DNA of 64,000 nucleotides. Origin: Symsagittifera roscoffensis. Lineage: Eukaryota > Xenacoelomorpha > Acoela > Convolutidae. Where the stretch lies: positions 13,060,743 through 13,124,742 of the forward strand of contig NC_087065.1 of assembly GCF_963678635.1 (NCBI RefSeq), in the 5' to 3' direction. Of the stretch, positions 21,801 to 34,800 are shown in pieces (position 1 is the stretch's first letter; every line of letters begins with the position of its first letter). A model generated the notes under the pieces. It worked only from the letters and a program-made list of their open reading frames with translations. It did not search any database and was not told the DNA's origin. A program made the translations under genes and the position numbers.

Positions 21801-24800
21801 ATCCACTTCGAATTTCGAAAATGGAAATTAATTATCAGATTTCTCAGCGAAATGTTTTACCTATTGATCCAGTTTTCTCAAAATGGGTTAATTTTAACAA
21901 GAAAAGTGCCATCATAAATTGTTCTACAAATTCAATGAATTTGAGACTATCTGTTTTTTTTCGAAATTCAAAAGTTGAAGGTTTTTTTTTAAAAAAAAAG
22001 CATGCCCGTTTTTTTCAGTGTCCTTAGGTTCATCACTCTTTTCCAACTGTCAGTTGGCTTTTTTGAATATTTACAAGTGACCATAGAGCATATGCGTAAT
22101 CTAGTTAAGATTTGATGAACACAATTCAGACTCTTAATAGGTTATGATGATTTTTTTCAGGAAAAGTTTTGAAATTGGTTTGGGCTCAAACTTACTTTTT
22201 TAGTGGTTTGATTTTTGATTTCTTTTTTAAGTTCAGTTCCTTTCCTTTGTTAAAAGGTTAAAAAGAAGGCAAACTCGACCATCCAGAAGTGAAATTGTAA
22301 ATGTCACGAAAAACTTGATCGACTTCGAATTTCGAAAATGGAACTTTATTATCATATTTCGCAGCGGAACAATTTGTGATTAATTTTACAATCTTTTTAA
22401 AAAGGAGTGTAACTCGCTCACTTTTTTCTTTTTATGAAATTTATTCGTTACAGATCGCGTTTGTAAAGTTCTAATCCGTGTGTCCGTTTACAGATGCTTA
22501 CTTATTTCTTTTGATGTTATGAAATTATTCACATCTTTACTTTTTGTTCTTCTCTTATAACTATTGTTAGTATTTTTAAGACTTCGTATGTATGTAGCTC
22601 ATACATTGAGTAAACTTTCTATTTTCGTACTTCATCGAACTTTCTTTTCCTAGTGATTATTTCATAGAAAGAATTTGTTTCTGTAGTTTATCTAGATTTG
22701 TTTTTGAGTTGCAGCCATAAATCAGTTTTGCATATTAATGAATTGGTTGCATGTAGCTTTCGTAGACTATAATGAGTTGTTCAACCGATAACATGTTTCT
22801 AATTTGGTATAGAAACGAAATGAGTTTTACGCATCTGTTTTTCTTATTTCGGATATGTTCAGTGAAACTCAAGTTGCGATCAATTTGAACTCCTAAATAT
22901 CTAACATCATTTTCTGTTTTTGAGTCATTCCCTCGAAATTTTACCAATGGTTTTAATTTCTTTGAACTGAGTACAATTAATTTGGTTTGTCTTGGTTCAT
23001 CGTAAGTTTATTTTCTGCCATCCATGTTTCTATGTTATTCAAATCCAGATTATAGTTTTCTTCCGAAACTTAGCCATATAGGTTAGTATCATCTCGTTAT
23101 TTTTTGGAATCTCAGGGAGATCATTGATGAAAAGTAGAAATAGAAGTGGACCCAAAACTGATCCGTGAGAAACCACGAGTTTTTTGTCATGTTGACTACT
23201 CTTTGTTTGATTCATTTGAACCAATTGGTAATGGTTCTCGAGATATGATATCAGAATCGAAAATGTTTTTCCGCTCAATCCGTTCATTGAGCCTTTTTGA
23301 AGCAAAATTTCATGGTTCACTGTATCAAAAGCTTTCGACAAATCAATGAGGGTGCAAAAATTATTTTTCTTATTTGACAAGGTTTTAAATTTATTTGGGA
23401 AACTCGACAGTTGCAACAACTGTTGATCGTTTTGACAGAAAACCTTTGTTCGCTCGAAAACACTTCATTTTTTATATAGGAACCTAACAATCCTGCAGTA
23501 TAATTTTTTTTCAAATTTTTTTCCAAAAACTAGTAGCAGTGATATTGGCCTGTAATTTGTGTTTAAGTCTTTTTTTCTACTTTTGTGAGTTGGAATAATT
23601 TTCGCAAGTTTTAAACATTCTGGATAAAACTTCAAGTAATCGATTAAATAAAACTCAGAGTTGAACAGATCGCCGGGTTAATTGTTTTTATGATAAACTT
23701 TGACAGTCCATAGCAGTCATGGCTCTTTTTGTTTTGCAAACTACCAATGATTTCAAAAGTTGCTTGTTCTGTCATTTTAGATTTTAAAATTGCGTTCAGT
23801 ATTTGGAGATTCAGCTAGCTCCGGTCCAATATCAATAAAAAATTGATTAAAAGCCTCAGCTGATATTTTACTCATGTTGCCTTGTTCCTTTAAGTCTTTT
23901 TTACTGTTGGCTTCACACTGTTGACGAACTCAAAAAATTTGATGTTTGTTTGTCTCATAATTTTTAGTAAGCGAGTCTTTTACCATTGATTTAATTTTGT
24001 TACGTTGTCTTTATTATACGTTTTTTGCAGCTTCTTAGGGGTTTTGTAGAAAAAGTTTGTTTAATTTGTGTTTTTCCGTTCTTTCACGTTTGATTTTAAA
24101 ATCCAGGTTTTGGTATCTTTTTTGTTTTTGATTTCATGAACTGGCAAGAATTTATCTAGAGTATTTTGAATTGGATTTGTTAGTAAAATGAATGTCTCGG
24201 TGAGGGGTATATATAGAAAACTTTGATGCATTGACTCAAATGCTACATTTATTTTGCATTTAAAAGCAGTTTTGAAGTTATCATCATCAAATTTTTTTCA
24301 GGTCCTGCCAAATCTAGTAACTGATTTTTGGTTTTCCTCTTCAAACACAACGCTTTTTAAGAACAGAGTGTTATGATCAGTGATAGATGTCGGTTCTACT
24401 AAAACTTCTCCTTCAATGTTGGTAAAAAATAGATTGATCGTGCTCTCTGAGTTTTCAGTTTGCCGGCGGCATTCAGCAATGATTTGAGCGTCAGGTCGAT
24501 TATAGAGACTTTCTGGTAAATTTTCAGACGGATCATTTTTCTTTATAATGTTAATATTGCAATCTCTGCACACCAAGTGCTTAGCGTTTGTGGGTAGTTT
24601 AAGCTCAAGTATGTGATTTATCAGCGTCTCAAGGAAGATTTCAAGGGGTTCTTGTGGTGATTTATATAGAATTGTCGAATCATTTTTTTTTTTTCATTTT
24701 AGTTCGAATTGTTAGTAGCTGAATTTTGTCTGTTGAAGTTTTTAGTAGAACGTTACCATTAAGACCTCTTCTCAAAAAGATCAGCTACACCCCCCACCTC

Positions 24801-27800
24801 TTCTGTTGGTTCTATTGCAAGTGTAGATGTTTTGATAATCAAGTAGTTTGAAAAAAATTAGGTTCGATGATTCGTGTAACTACGTTTCCGTTAAAAGCAA
24901 ACCCGTCGGTTTGTCTCCAAGACTGCTCACATATGTTTCTAGTTCTCTGAAATTACGGTTCAGTGATAGTATATTGCATCATAATGTAATTTTGTTTCAT
25001 TTTTTTGCTCAAATATGTCTCGCTCGCTTTTCGTGCAGACTTTCAGAAAGGAAAAGCAATTGTTATTTCTATCTGTGAATTGTAGAGCACTATCTAGTTG
25101 ACTGAATAAAACGTTTTTTAATTAATACTTTGCGGAAATCGCTTACTGCATTCAATTTTTAAACACTCACATTTGTCGCAAAAAGAAGTCGCATTATAGG
25201 TTAATTTTTGTTGCCATCCAGCTAACTGACTTTCTAGGACTTCATCCTGAAATACTTAAACCGCTCTCGTTTTCTGTTCTCAATTTTACAAAACTTCAGA
25301 GGACAAATATAGTTTTACAAAGCATTTCAATAATTGTAATAATTTTGCAGAGAGCAAAACAACATAATTTTATTCACATGTTTCTGGAAGGAGACATGAA
25401 ATATTTTACATTTGTTATTGTAAATAATAGTCAACAGATTTATTGTAAAATCTTAAGCACGCGAAATAGCTAATTCTAGTTACATTGCTCATGAGGCAAA
25501 ATAATTTGGAATGAATGATTGATCGATTTGTTTTTTTGTTATACAGCATATGGCTAGTAAGCTCCAAATCTATCAAAAACTACTAACTTCACTGCGGCTC
25601 AGTACGAATTTTGCATTCGACTTTTCACCTGTATTTTTTGTTCAGGAGAGAGATCAGCATAACTCGCTAACGCTTTGCCAACTGGGCTGATTGCAGCGAA
25701 GTTTCTTTTGTTAAATCTTTGAGGCTGCTGATTGTTTTGTTTTTGCCTTTTGATAGTATCCTTTAGTCCGTGAATATCATTGATTGTTTTTACTGGTACA
25801 AAAACTTCCCTATCCCTGAATAAAACGTTTTTTTATTATTATATTAGCGGAAATCGCTTCCTACATTCAATTTTTAAACACTCACTTTTGAATGTTTGAT
25901 AGATTTGATACTCGATACTGACTTACCGTCAGCGTGAATCGCTTTCGGGATAGCTTCCACAGTGCCTCAACCACACAATATTCATTCGTTGTCATGACAA
26001 AGTACGCTTACATTGCAGTTTTTTGTAGCAGTGATCAGATTCATCTCATCAGTGTACTGTTTTAGCAAAGCCTCGACTGAAGGCAATCGCTCTTTCAGCC
26101 AAATGTTTTTTCCATTTAATGGATTTACACAATATTTTCGACAACTTCCGTTTGTTCTAAAGTCAGCCTTTTCGTGAAAGTGAACAAATTTCAATATCAC
26201 GGTTTGAAACATATCGTTAGGCAACAATTTGCCCTTAGGAAGTATATAAAATGTTATAAGTTTGTCACCATTGAGATCAATATCAAAGTAATTTTTAGCA
26301 AAGCTCACGATGTTTTTTTTTAGCTACTGTCCCTGTATTTTGGGGTCCAACGGGGGGTTTCTTATAGTCACAGAGTCTTTTGAGGTGTATTTTTCCTGTT
26401 CCCTCAGTCTTAGATTCATTTCATCACAAAACAATGTGAGTCTATCCAATCTTTCTCCAAATTCCTTATCTTTTTTCCCTTGTCTTACTGCCATTTCCTG
26501 AACTGCGATCCTTGTTGGCTTATCTGGGATCTTCTCCAGTAGCTTCAACAGTGCCTCATCCACACAACTTTGTCCTTGTTGAGATAACTTTTCTCCATTC
26601 GTTGTCATGATAATCGATCGGAAAGTTCAAATAAGTATAGCTTTCAAATAACTTCAGCTTTCACAGATAAATTTCAAGATTTTTGCTGCATAAAGTGAGA
26701 GAAACAGACGACCTTGAAGCGCAAGCGTTCAGTTTCTTTTTTTACTGTCGTTTCATGTCTTTTTTCCAGCTGTCTGTTGTTATTTTTGGCGGTTTGATTC
26801 TGGCCCAATTAAAGTTTTTTTAATCAAGGCCTACTTCGTTTTTTCCTTATTACATTTTATGCCTTCATAGCTACTTAGCCGCACGCCTGTGTTTCATCTG
26901 TGTTTAATTTAGTTCCGGTTGTATATCAATGATTCTTCGATGAAATTTGCAAAGTTTTGAAAATGGCATCTTCGACTCTGTTTCCAAATTCAAACATAAA
27001 ACTTTTTTTTTAATCAGCTAAAGATTTTTCTGAGCCATTGTCGATGAGTGTTTGTTTTTACGGTGCTGATTTGGATTATCCGGACCACACGAAAGATTTA
27101 GAAAACTCGAACGCGGCGTTCTTAAATTGGGCTGGCATTAAACAAAAAGTGATCAGTATTAGTGCGAAGCTCTGATCTAAAATTTAACACCAAAATGGGT
27201 TAGTTTTAGCTTTTTTAGTCGATCAAGAATTGCACTTCAAATACCCCGTCAACTGCCGACTACAAGTTTATATGTAGCACAACAAAGTTTTACAAGGGTT
27301 TAATCTTCTAATTTTTGGTATAATTAAATTATATTCGGTAAAAACGAATTTTTCAAAAGTGATTTTCAAACGTTTTGAGCGAATTGACTTTGTCCGGATA
27401 ATTTCAATCAGCGCTGTAGTTTTGCTGATGATAATTTGAAAGTCCTTTTTTTCTTAGATCATCTGGAGTGAGTCTGGAGAGATGGTGTGTATAGCCACCG
27501 AAGAGTCCTACTTCATCCTCAAGTACTCGTCGGAGGCAGTGGCCAAGGGCATGGAGAACAGGGCGGCCATTCCAGAGGACGGCATCGAGGAGGCATTCGA
27601 TGTGGTAGGAGAAATCGGAGAGGTTGTCAAGACAGGTAACAATATTTCCTATTTTAACACCACTTCTGTCTCTACTTTCAGTTGTCTTTCAATCAAAAAT
27701 GGCGGTTTTTGATCCATTACTTTGTGCCTCTATCTAGAAAAAACTAAGCTAATGTTTTGAAGATAAAAATATGGGCAGTTTTCTTTTGATTGACAGGACT

Positions 27801-28836
27801 GTGGGTGGGTGACTGTTTCATCTACACAAACAATGTGAACAGACTGAACTACTTTGTTGGTGGGGAAATTGTGACCATTTCACACCTTGACAGGTTAGAT
27901 TTATCACTGGTTAATTAAGTTCAGCTGATAATTAAAATACAAAGTTAATTTTTCAAAAATGCCTGAAGAAGTACATAATGATTAATTACTAATCAACGTT
28001 TTCCAATCAACGTTTACGTTAGCAATTAAAATGAAATATGGTATTTTTTGAAAGCGGAAAGGAAAATGAGTAAACTAATTGCTTTTTAATTTTTAATGCA
28101 TGATTATTTCTCATGTCACTTGTTCGTTGTTTTGCAGCAAAACGTACGTTCAGTTTGGAAACTAACAAGTTTGTATTTCAACTACACATGCAAGAGTGGT
28201 GGAAGTAAAACAAGTTTCTCACGTAGCACTAAGATTGATAGTTAAATGCTGAATTGAAAATATCACAATTCATTCTGCCACTAAATAATTCTAGTAAGTG
28301 GTTGTTGTTACCTGAAAAGAATCTGAAAAAAAGACTGGAAGAATTGGCAACTTTCTCGGGATAAGGAACTCGCTGAGTCTCATTACCCCTTCAATATTAA
28401 TTGTGGCGTTTGCTCATTTCGATGGATCATCTGTAGGCACAAACAAGGCTTGGCGTGTATAAAGCGGTTTGACTAGAACACTACACTTGTTTTATGGGGC
28501 CACATTTTTACAACCAAGTACAATCTGCATTGCAAACATACTATTTTATTAAATGGCATAAGCATCTAGACGACTACGTGGAACTGTTTTTCTCGTAAAA
28601 TTGCAAGAATTTAATTGGCGCTGGATCAGAATGAAAAGCCGTTTTTGCAGAGTCATAGTTTTGTTTTTCTTTGTTTTTGTTTGGTGAAAATGAAATTTCT
28701 TTCAGATAGTGTCAAACTTTTGGCTTCTGTTCAGTCGGTAGTTTTTAATCAACGCGCCATTTGTGCTGTTTGTATTGTTGGTCAAAGTTTTGCTTCTTTA
28801 TGCGAATTGCAACTATTCCTCTGTGTTCAAACTTCC

Positions 28837-28879
<43 letters not shown>

Positions 28880-31800
28880 TAACTTTTCAAATTTAATTAT
28901 TTTTTTTTACACAACGAGGCGTAGTGTTATATTGCGAAGGAAATGTTAGTGTGACTTTTGTTTGTGACGGTTTTGCAGCAGACAACCTTTACAAATTAAT
29001 AGCAAGTGCTTTGAAATTTTTTTTTGAATAAGTTGATACAAATGACGTTTTTTATACAAGAATTCAGCTTAGTGTATAAGTACAAACCTTCTTTTTTCAA
29101 ATCTAACTCGCAAATAAAAATGTTCACTGAAAGTGGAAACTGTTCACTTATTTGGTGGCACTTTTGCTATAATCACGATGCAGCATTGAAAATTTCATAG
29201 CATCTGTTCCCTAATTTATTTGTGGCTAGTGTTTGTGATGTAGTGAGCGTGCGCGGCTGTGGTTAGGCATGAGAGTCATAATCTTAGGTCGCAGATCGAA
29301 TCCTAGATCTAGCCGAATTTTTACTAACTCGAGGCTTATTTCTACTTTTTCTTTCTGCACCTTATGGAGCTGTTTTTTGTCGTGTTCTCGCTAGTGGTTG
29401 CAACGCAAAGCTTCGCCCATATGTTAAATTCATCCAATGAAACGAAAAAAGCGAGTTGCTTCATATAACAGTATAGTTAAACAAGCAGAGCGTAGTTTCA
29501 CAGCAATAACGTTGAATCTGGATTAATTTTGCTTCATATCATTATATTTTTGTGTCTGGTTTATCAATGGGGTTTTTTTTAGTACTAATTTTTTTCAACC
29601 TAACTAGCAAATTTAAGTGCTCCTTTGGTAGGCCTTTTGCTATAATCACGATCTGTAGCATTGGAAGTTTCATATTCTATTCTGTTTTATTTGTGGCCAG
29701 TGTTTGCCGATTTTTTAGCGTCTGTGACTGAGAGGTAAGAACGCGTGGCTTCTAACATCGAGGTCTGATTCCGACTCATGACAAACGTATACTAAATCTA
29801 CGCTGATTTCCATATTTTTATATTTCAGTTTTTAGAGACTGTTTTTTGTTTTCTCGATGAAGTTTGCGCTGCTCAGCCTCTATGTTGAAGATTGTCAAGC
29901 TTCCATAGCGCAGATGATAGGACGAGTGACTTTTAATCTTCAGAACGGTGGTTCTGTTCCGGAAGATACAGATAATAATTAGTTTTATCTTCGTTATCGT
30001 TTTGGCCGTTTTTCGCTTGTTTGCGAAGGTGCAGCTTTGCATTCTCAAGTGTTTTATTTGAGAATTATTCTTAATCACTATTATTCAAGAGATTTTTGAG
30101 ATGCATATTGCATCTTACATTTTGAGATACATTTGATTAAGTACATCCAAAGTTAATGTGGTTTTCTCCAGTTCATTTCATTCCAAATTGTGAAATTTTA
30201 AAGCTATTTTTTGCCTTTTTCTTACTTTTATTTGCGAAGTTACAGCTTTGCCTTTGTATTTGATTGAATATAGTTTGATGAACTTGAGATGGCACAAGAA
30301 TACTCAGTATTTTCATGGATTATTTTTACACAAGCAAAGCTTTTGTTATAAAATGAATTATCTTTTTTTTCAACTTAAGTCGCAAATTTTGTTGCGACGC
30401 AAATATTGTTGCGATAAAGTATGTTCCTTTTGAAAGTGTTCATTTTGATCAATAACAAGCTATTACTTACAGCCAATGCGAAGGATATTAACATAGACTA
30501 TTTTTGTTCCGATTTTCCTAACGAAAGTAACGGAATATTTGTGCTCGGGGTGGTTTTTTTCTTCAGACAAATTGCGACTTTTAAACTAGCCATTTTGACG
30601 GGATTTTTTTTATTATCATTCAAAAGGTATTGTTGTCTTGAGCTTAAATTTGGAAAAATATTTTACCTGTGATCTTTTTTTAGTATAGTTGTGGGGGTTT
30701 AAAATTGCTGTTTTGGCCAATTTGGGACAATTAACGCGCGATATATTTCGCGCTATGAACGCGTAAGCGGAGATTTAATAAATCTTAGAAAACGTTTCAA
30801 ATTGGTGGAAGGAAGGTCATTTACCATAATTGATTTGTTACTAGGAGCGAAAATCATTACTTAGTACTTTATATGGCGTGTGGGGGGGGGGATGATTTTC
30901 CCAAAAAAATATCCAAATTTTTTTCCATGTTATTACTGCTCCATATACTGCTCGATGAATTGAGGGGCTAGAATTTTTTTTACGAATTGAGTGGTACTGC
31001 TATTGCGTCATAGTTGGCGCGCGTCACTTGAGAAATTTTGTAGACTCAAAGTTTTACTCATTCAGTTTTTCTTAGTAGCGTTATCGGTCATATTTTTGCT
31101 TGTGTATGCGAAGTGCAACTTCGCCTCTCTGTACACTTTTTATTGCATTTGCGAGAACAAGTGTCTTGTAATCGGTAATTAAAACTTTTTCTATGTAAAC
31201 AACTTTCTTACTATTCCGTAAGTAGTTGAACTTGCTCCATAATTAAATCCTAGTAACTTCCAGGCACCTTCTCACTTGCTCTAGAGGTAACTAGATTGCT
31301 TTTGCGCTCTAAGGTCTTTGTTTCGCTTTCCTGTCGGACCTTATTGTTTTTTTTGTGTTTATGGAATTGAATAAAAAGGTTCGAGAAAAATTTAATTGTG
31401 GAACTTATCGTGTCTGATTATTTTTGTCGTCTTAATTTCCGAATCCTGGATTTTTTCAGATTTACACAGTTCGTACTATTTTTAAAAGTCCATCAGGTAA
31501 TTTGTCAATGAGTTGTTTTGATTTGTTCTGATCTGTGGATTTGATTGATATGTTTTCCTTAAGAGTAAAAGACGCAGTGATTTTCACTTTTATAGGCTTT
31601 GTTGATTTTCAGAAGAATTCGGCGAACAAAGCTTCCAACGGGAAACTTATTTTACCCGCTAACACTACATTTACTATTCTCATGCTCTCGCAACGGCAGT
31701 AAAAAAAATTATAGAAAATCAAGTGGAAAAATGGAAATTATAGAAAATTTCACGCTTCGGGAAATAAACCGACAAAAAAAAAACAAACTAGAGGGAGAAA

Positions 31801-34800
31801 ATGAACAGCTAGAACTTGATATACGAATAAAGTAAGCTGAAGAGTTTAGCAGAAGAATTCGGCGAACAAAGCTTCCAACGAGAAACGTATCTTACCCGAT
31901 GACGCTTCCTTTACTATTCGCATGGTTGCGTGAGCAAGTGTCTTACCAGACACGTGCTCACGCAACCGCAGTAAAAAAGAAAATTATAGAAAATGAAATG
32001 AAAAAATGGAAAATATTGAAAAATTCACGCTTCGGAAAATACAACGACAAAAAGATTCTTTTTAACACGCAACAGCACTCAAAAATATAGAAAATCAAAT
32101 GGAAAAAGGAAATTATGGAAAAATTCACGCTCCGGAAAATAAACCGACAAAAAAAACAACCAAATTATAAAATAATATTCATTGACAGCAGTAAATCAAA
32201 CTAAAAACATGGCGTATTTTTTCCCTGGTTTTCCTTTTCGTTTCGACCTGAATGGTTTCGGCATTTGTTTATTCGGCTTTGTTAAATTATTTTTTTGTCG
32301 CTTTAAGAGCAAAAATGATTTTTTTTTTTGAAAAATTTAGGTCCCTTGTGTTGCAAGATTTCAACAATTTAAGACATAGTTGTTCAAATTTTATGTGATG
32401 GTATTCATTTGTTTTCAGCTCAAAAGGCGTCTTACTACTTGTTGTCAGCCTAGTGGCCGCTCATTAAATGTCAGAAGCTTATTTTATAATTTGTTTTTTT
32501 TCGATGTTAAACTGAAACTATTTCAATTTTTGTCCAAGTAAGTTTTTTTTTCGATTTTGTTATTTCCGTTGCCTTACGATTTGCTAGCTTGCAATGTTGC
32601 TCTTGCTTGGCATTACAAGTGACGCGAAGCGCCGCTTGGCCTCTGTATAATGATTTTTTGAATATTTTTTTTTCATTTCGTTTAAAAGCATTATTCGCCT
32701 CTGTAGTCGCCTTTTTTGCGTCTTCTGAAGGCGCCAACTAGATCTGAATTTTTTAAGTATTGTTCCCAGTTTAGCTACCGTTAGATGAATGTTGTCAAAG
32801 CTTTTTAACGCTGGAGATTGTTTCCATATATTTTTTTGTAAAATTGAATTTGACAAAAAAAATTGTAGATGAATTTTTGTAGATTTATGATTTTTTTTCG
32901 GGATTTTGCAAATGCTTTCCCAATAATTTGCATCCGGATTTCTTGCAATGCTATGCTTGTGTTTTATAGTAAGTGATGCCAAGCTGTTAATTAAACTCAA
33001 AAAAGAATAAATTTTTAGATCATGGAATTGCTTTTAGTCAGTTCTTGAAACTTTTCCAAAAGTGCTTGTTGGCCGTGTTCTTTTTGGTTTTTATATATTA
33101 ACATTATTCTGAATGGATAACTACACTCAAATTCCAATTCCGAGAAACCCTCTGCAAGCGTCACATTGTTTTTTATTCGTTCCGATAGTTTTCCATGCAC
33201 AACTTTTCTATATATTTCATCTATCCAAAAGTCTTAAAATTTGTTCAGGCTCATATTTTCTTTTTTGCAGTTTGACTTTTGATTTCAAGTTCAGTTCAAT
33301 TCTTTTGTTTAAAGGAATACAAACTCCACTATCCAACAGCAAAATTGTTAAGGTCACGATAAACATGATTGATTTCTTATTACGAAAATGATATTCAATT
33401 ATCAGTGAGTTCTTTGAAACTTTTCCAAGGGCCTGTTGAACATATTTTTTTTGTTTCATTTTTTTGTTAACAGTTCATTCTCAATGGATTAAAACACTCA
33501 AAGCAACCCAGCGAAATAAACAATTTACCTCTTGATCCAGCTTTATCAAATTGGGTTTATTTTTTTTTAAAGTGTTCAAAGAGCTTTGCAGCCATCATAT
33601 TTTTTTTAATCCAAAAAAATATTTTCCAAGTTTAATTTTTTTCCAAATTCGAAAATTGAATTTTTTTTAAAAAACAAGTCAGTTTTTTGTTTACTTGCGT
33701 TGATTGACTTTTTTCCAACTCTCTATTGGTTTTGTTTCCTTCAGAGCACCGCAGCAGTGTTTCTGTCTCACTAAATTGGAAATGATCTAAGCGAGTGGTC
33801 TACTACGCAAGTGGTGTTATTATGATAGGTTTGAGTTTTTCAATTCGCATCTAACGTGTCTGACGCTTCAGGGTTTCTTCTGATTCAAGTGCACCGCCGA
33901 GGTAAACTAGTTTCATACATGGGAAATCATTGGCCAATAACGAATTTGATGTCCGACCTAAGTAAACAAAGCTTAACAAAACTGTTCACCCATGGGGTCC
34001 TATTTCAGATATAAGTAGGCCGATGCCGAAAGAACTCATTGTTTTTCAAAACTTTCCGATATGATTAGACTTCGTGCAAGCACATTAATGTGGGACTTCA
34101 TTCGTTGTTGACATTCGCGGTTTAAATAAATATATGGTTGAGGTTAATTTCATTTCAGTTTGAATTTATAAAAAATTGCTAAATTGTACCACGCTGTTCA
34201 GAAATCCCATCAGACAAAAGAAGCTCGAAAAAGCGTTTTGCTTGAAGTCGATATTAAAATTACGGGCGTTGAGTTTCATTGTAGTTTGAATTGCATGTAC
34301 TCGAAGCCTTCTGGTCCAGCTGTCTTTAATGACCCGAGCTGTGCTAATTCACCAAAAAAAATTGTCAAGGTTGATAGGGTAAAAAATATTGAGTGCGTCG
34401 GAGTGGTTGAGGATTGAAGAATAGTACCCTTGTCTTGTGTTTGTGGTAGCACGATGTATTTATTATTTATGAAGCACTGGGGGATAAATATTAGTGTTTT
34501 GGGTTTTTCAAAAAAATAAAATTTCGAAAATTTTGTCGACCTTTTTTTTTTAGGTCGAGACCGAATTAATGTTTTTCGAGCTCTCCCTAAGCATGGTTTA
34601 CGGTTTAGTCCCTGTTTTGGGTAAATTTTTTTTTCTGCGCCGCAGGCAAAATTTTGAAAAAAAAATAATCCAAAAAAGGCGTTTTTAGGCACTTTTTGGA
34701 AATCTTTGACCAAAAAATCGCGTTTTTTCGGAGCGCGCTCCCCCCTCAAAATTAGTATATTTTGGCGTCCAAGGCGCCTTTAGAAAAATTTTAGGGTCGG

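Larger units (their letters stand above)
22440..26640 (-). mobile_element. LINE C, nearly full-length antisense element in intron 10
   Basis: Read on the minus strand, an ORF1-like region (26608 to about 25650) is followed by an APE-type endonuclease region (about 24960 to 24300) and an RT region (about 23526 to 22440). The order and strand are those of a two-ORF non-LTR retrotransposon. It is of a different lineage from LINE A/B. The element lies antisense to COPB2, so it should be spliced out of the transcript without offering sense LINE signals. Confidence 0.8.

Noticed and set aside
28837-28874. TC run as a polypyrimidine tract of a missed COPB2 exon
   Set aside because: No AG with an in-phase conserved peptide follows, and the exon 12-13 junction is already complete in the protein.
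29899-29967. A functional tRNA-Lys gene
   Set aside because: Stems are imperfect, there is no clean acceptor stem or terminator, and the sequence continues into a repeat tail with a hairpin shared by other copies.
32507-33000. Minus-strand ORF of 138 codons (Lys/Arg-rich) as a gene
   Set aside because: Composition reflects T-rich DNA read on the opposite strand. It overlaps a dispersed hairpin-ended repeat (near 32625) whose relatives lie at 5420 and 42935, and no domain is visible.
34276-34749. Minus-strand 157-codon ORF
   Set aside because: Lys/Phe-rich translation of A/T runs with no motif; it crosses the boundary of the GC-richer insert, so it is unlikely to be one coding unit.
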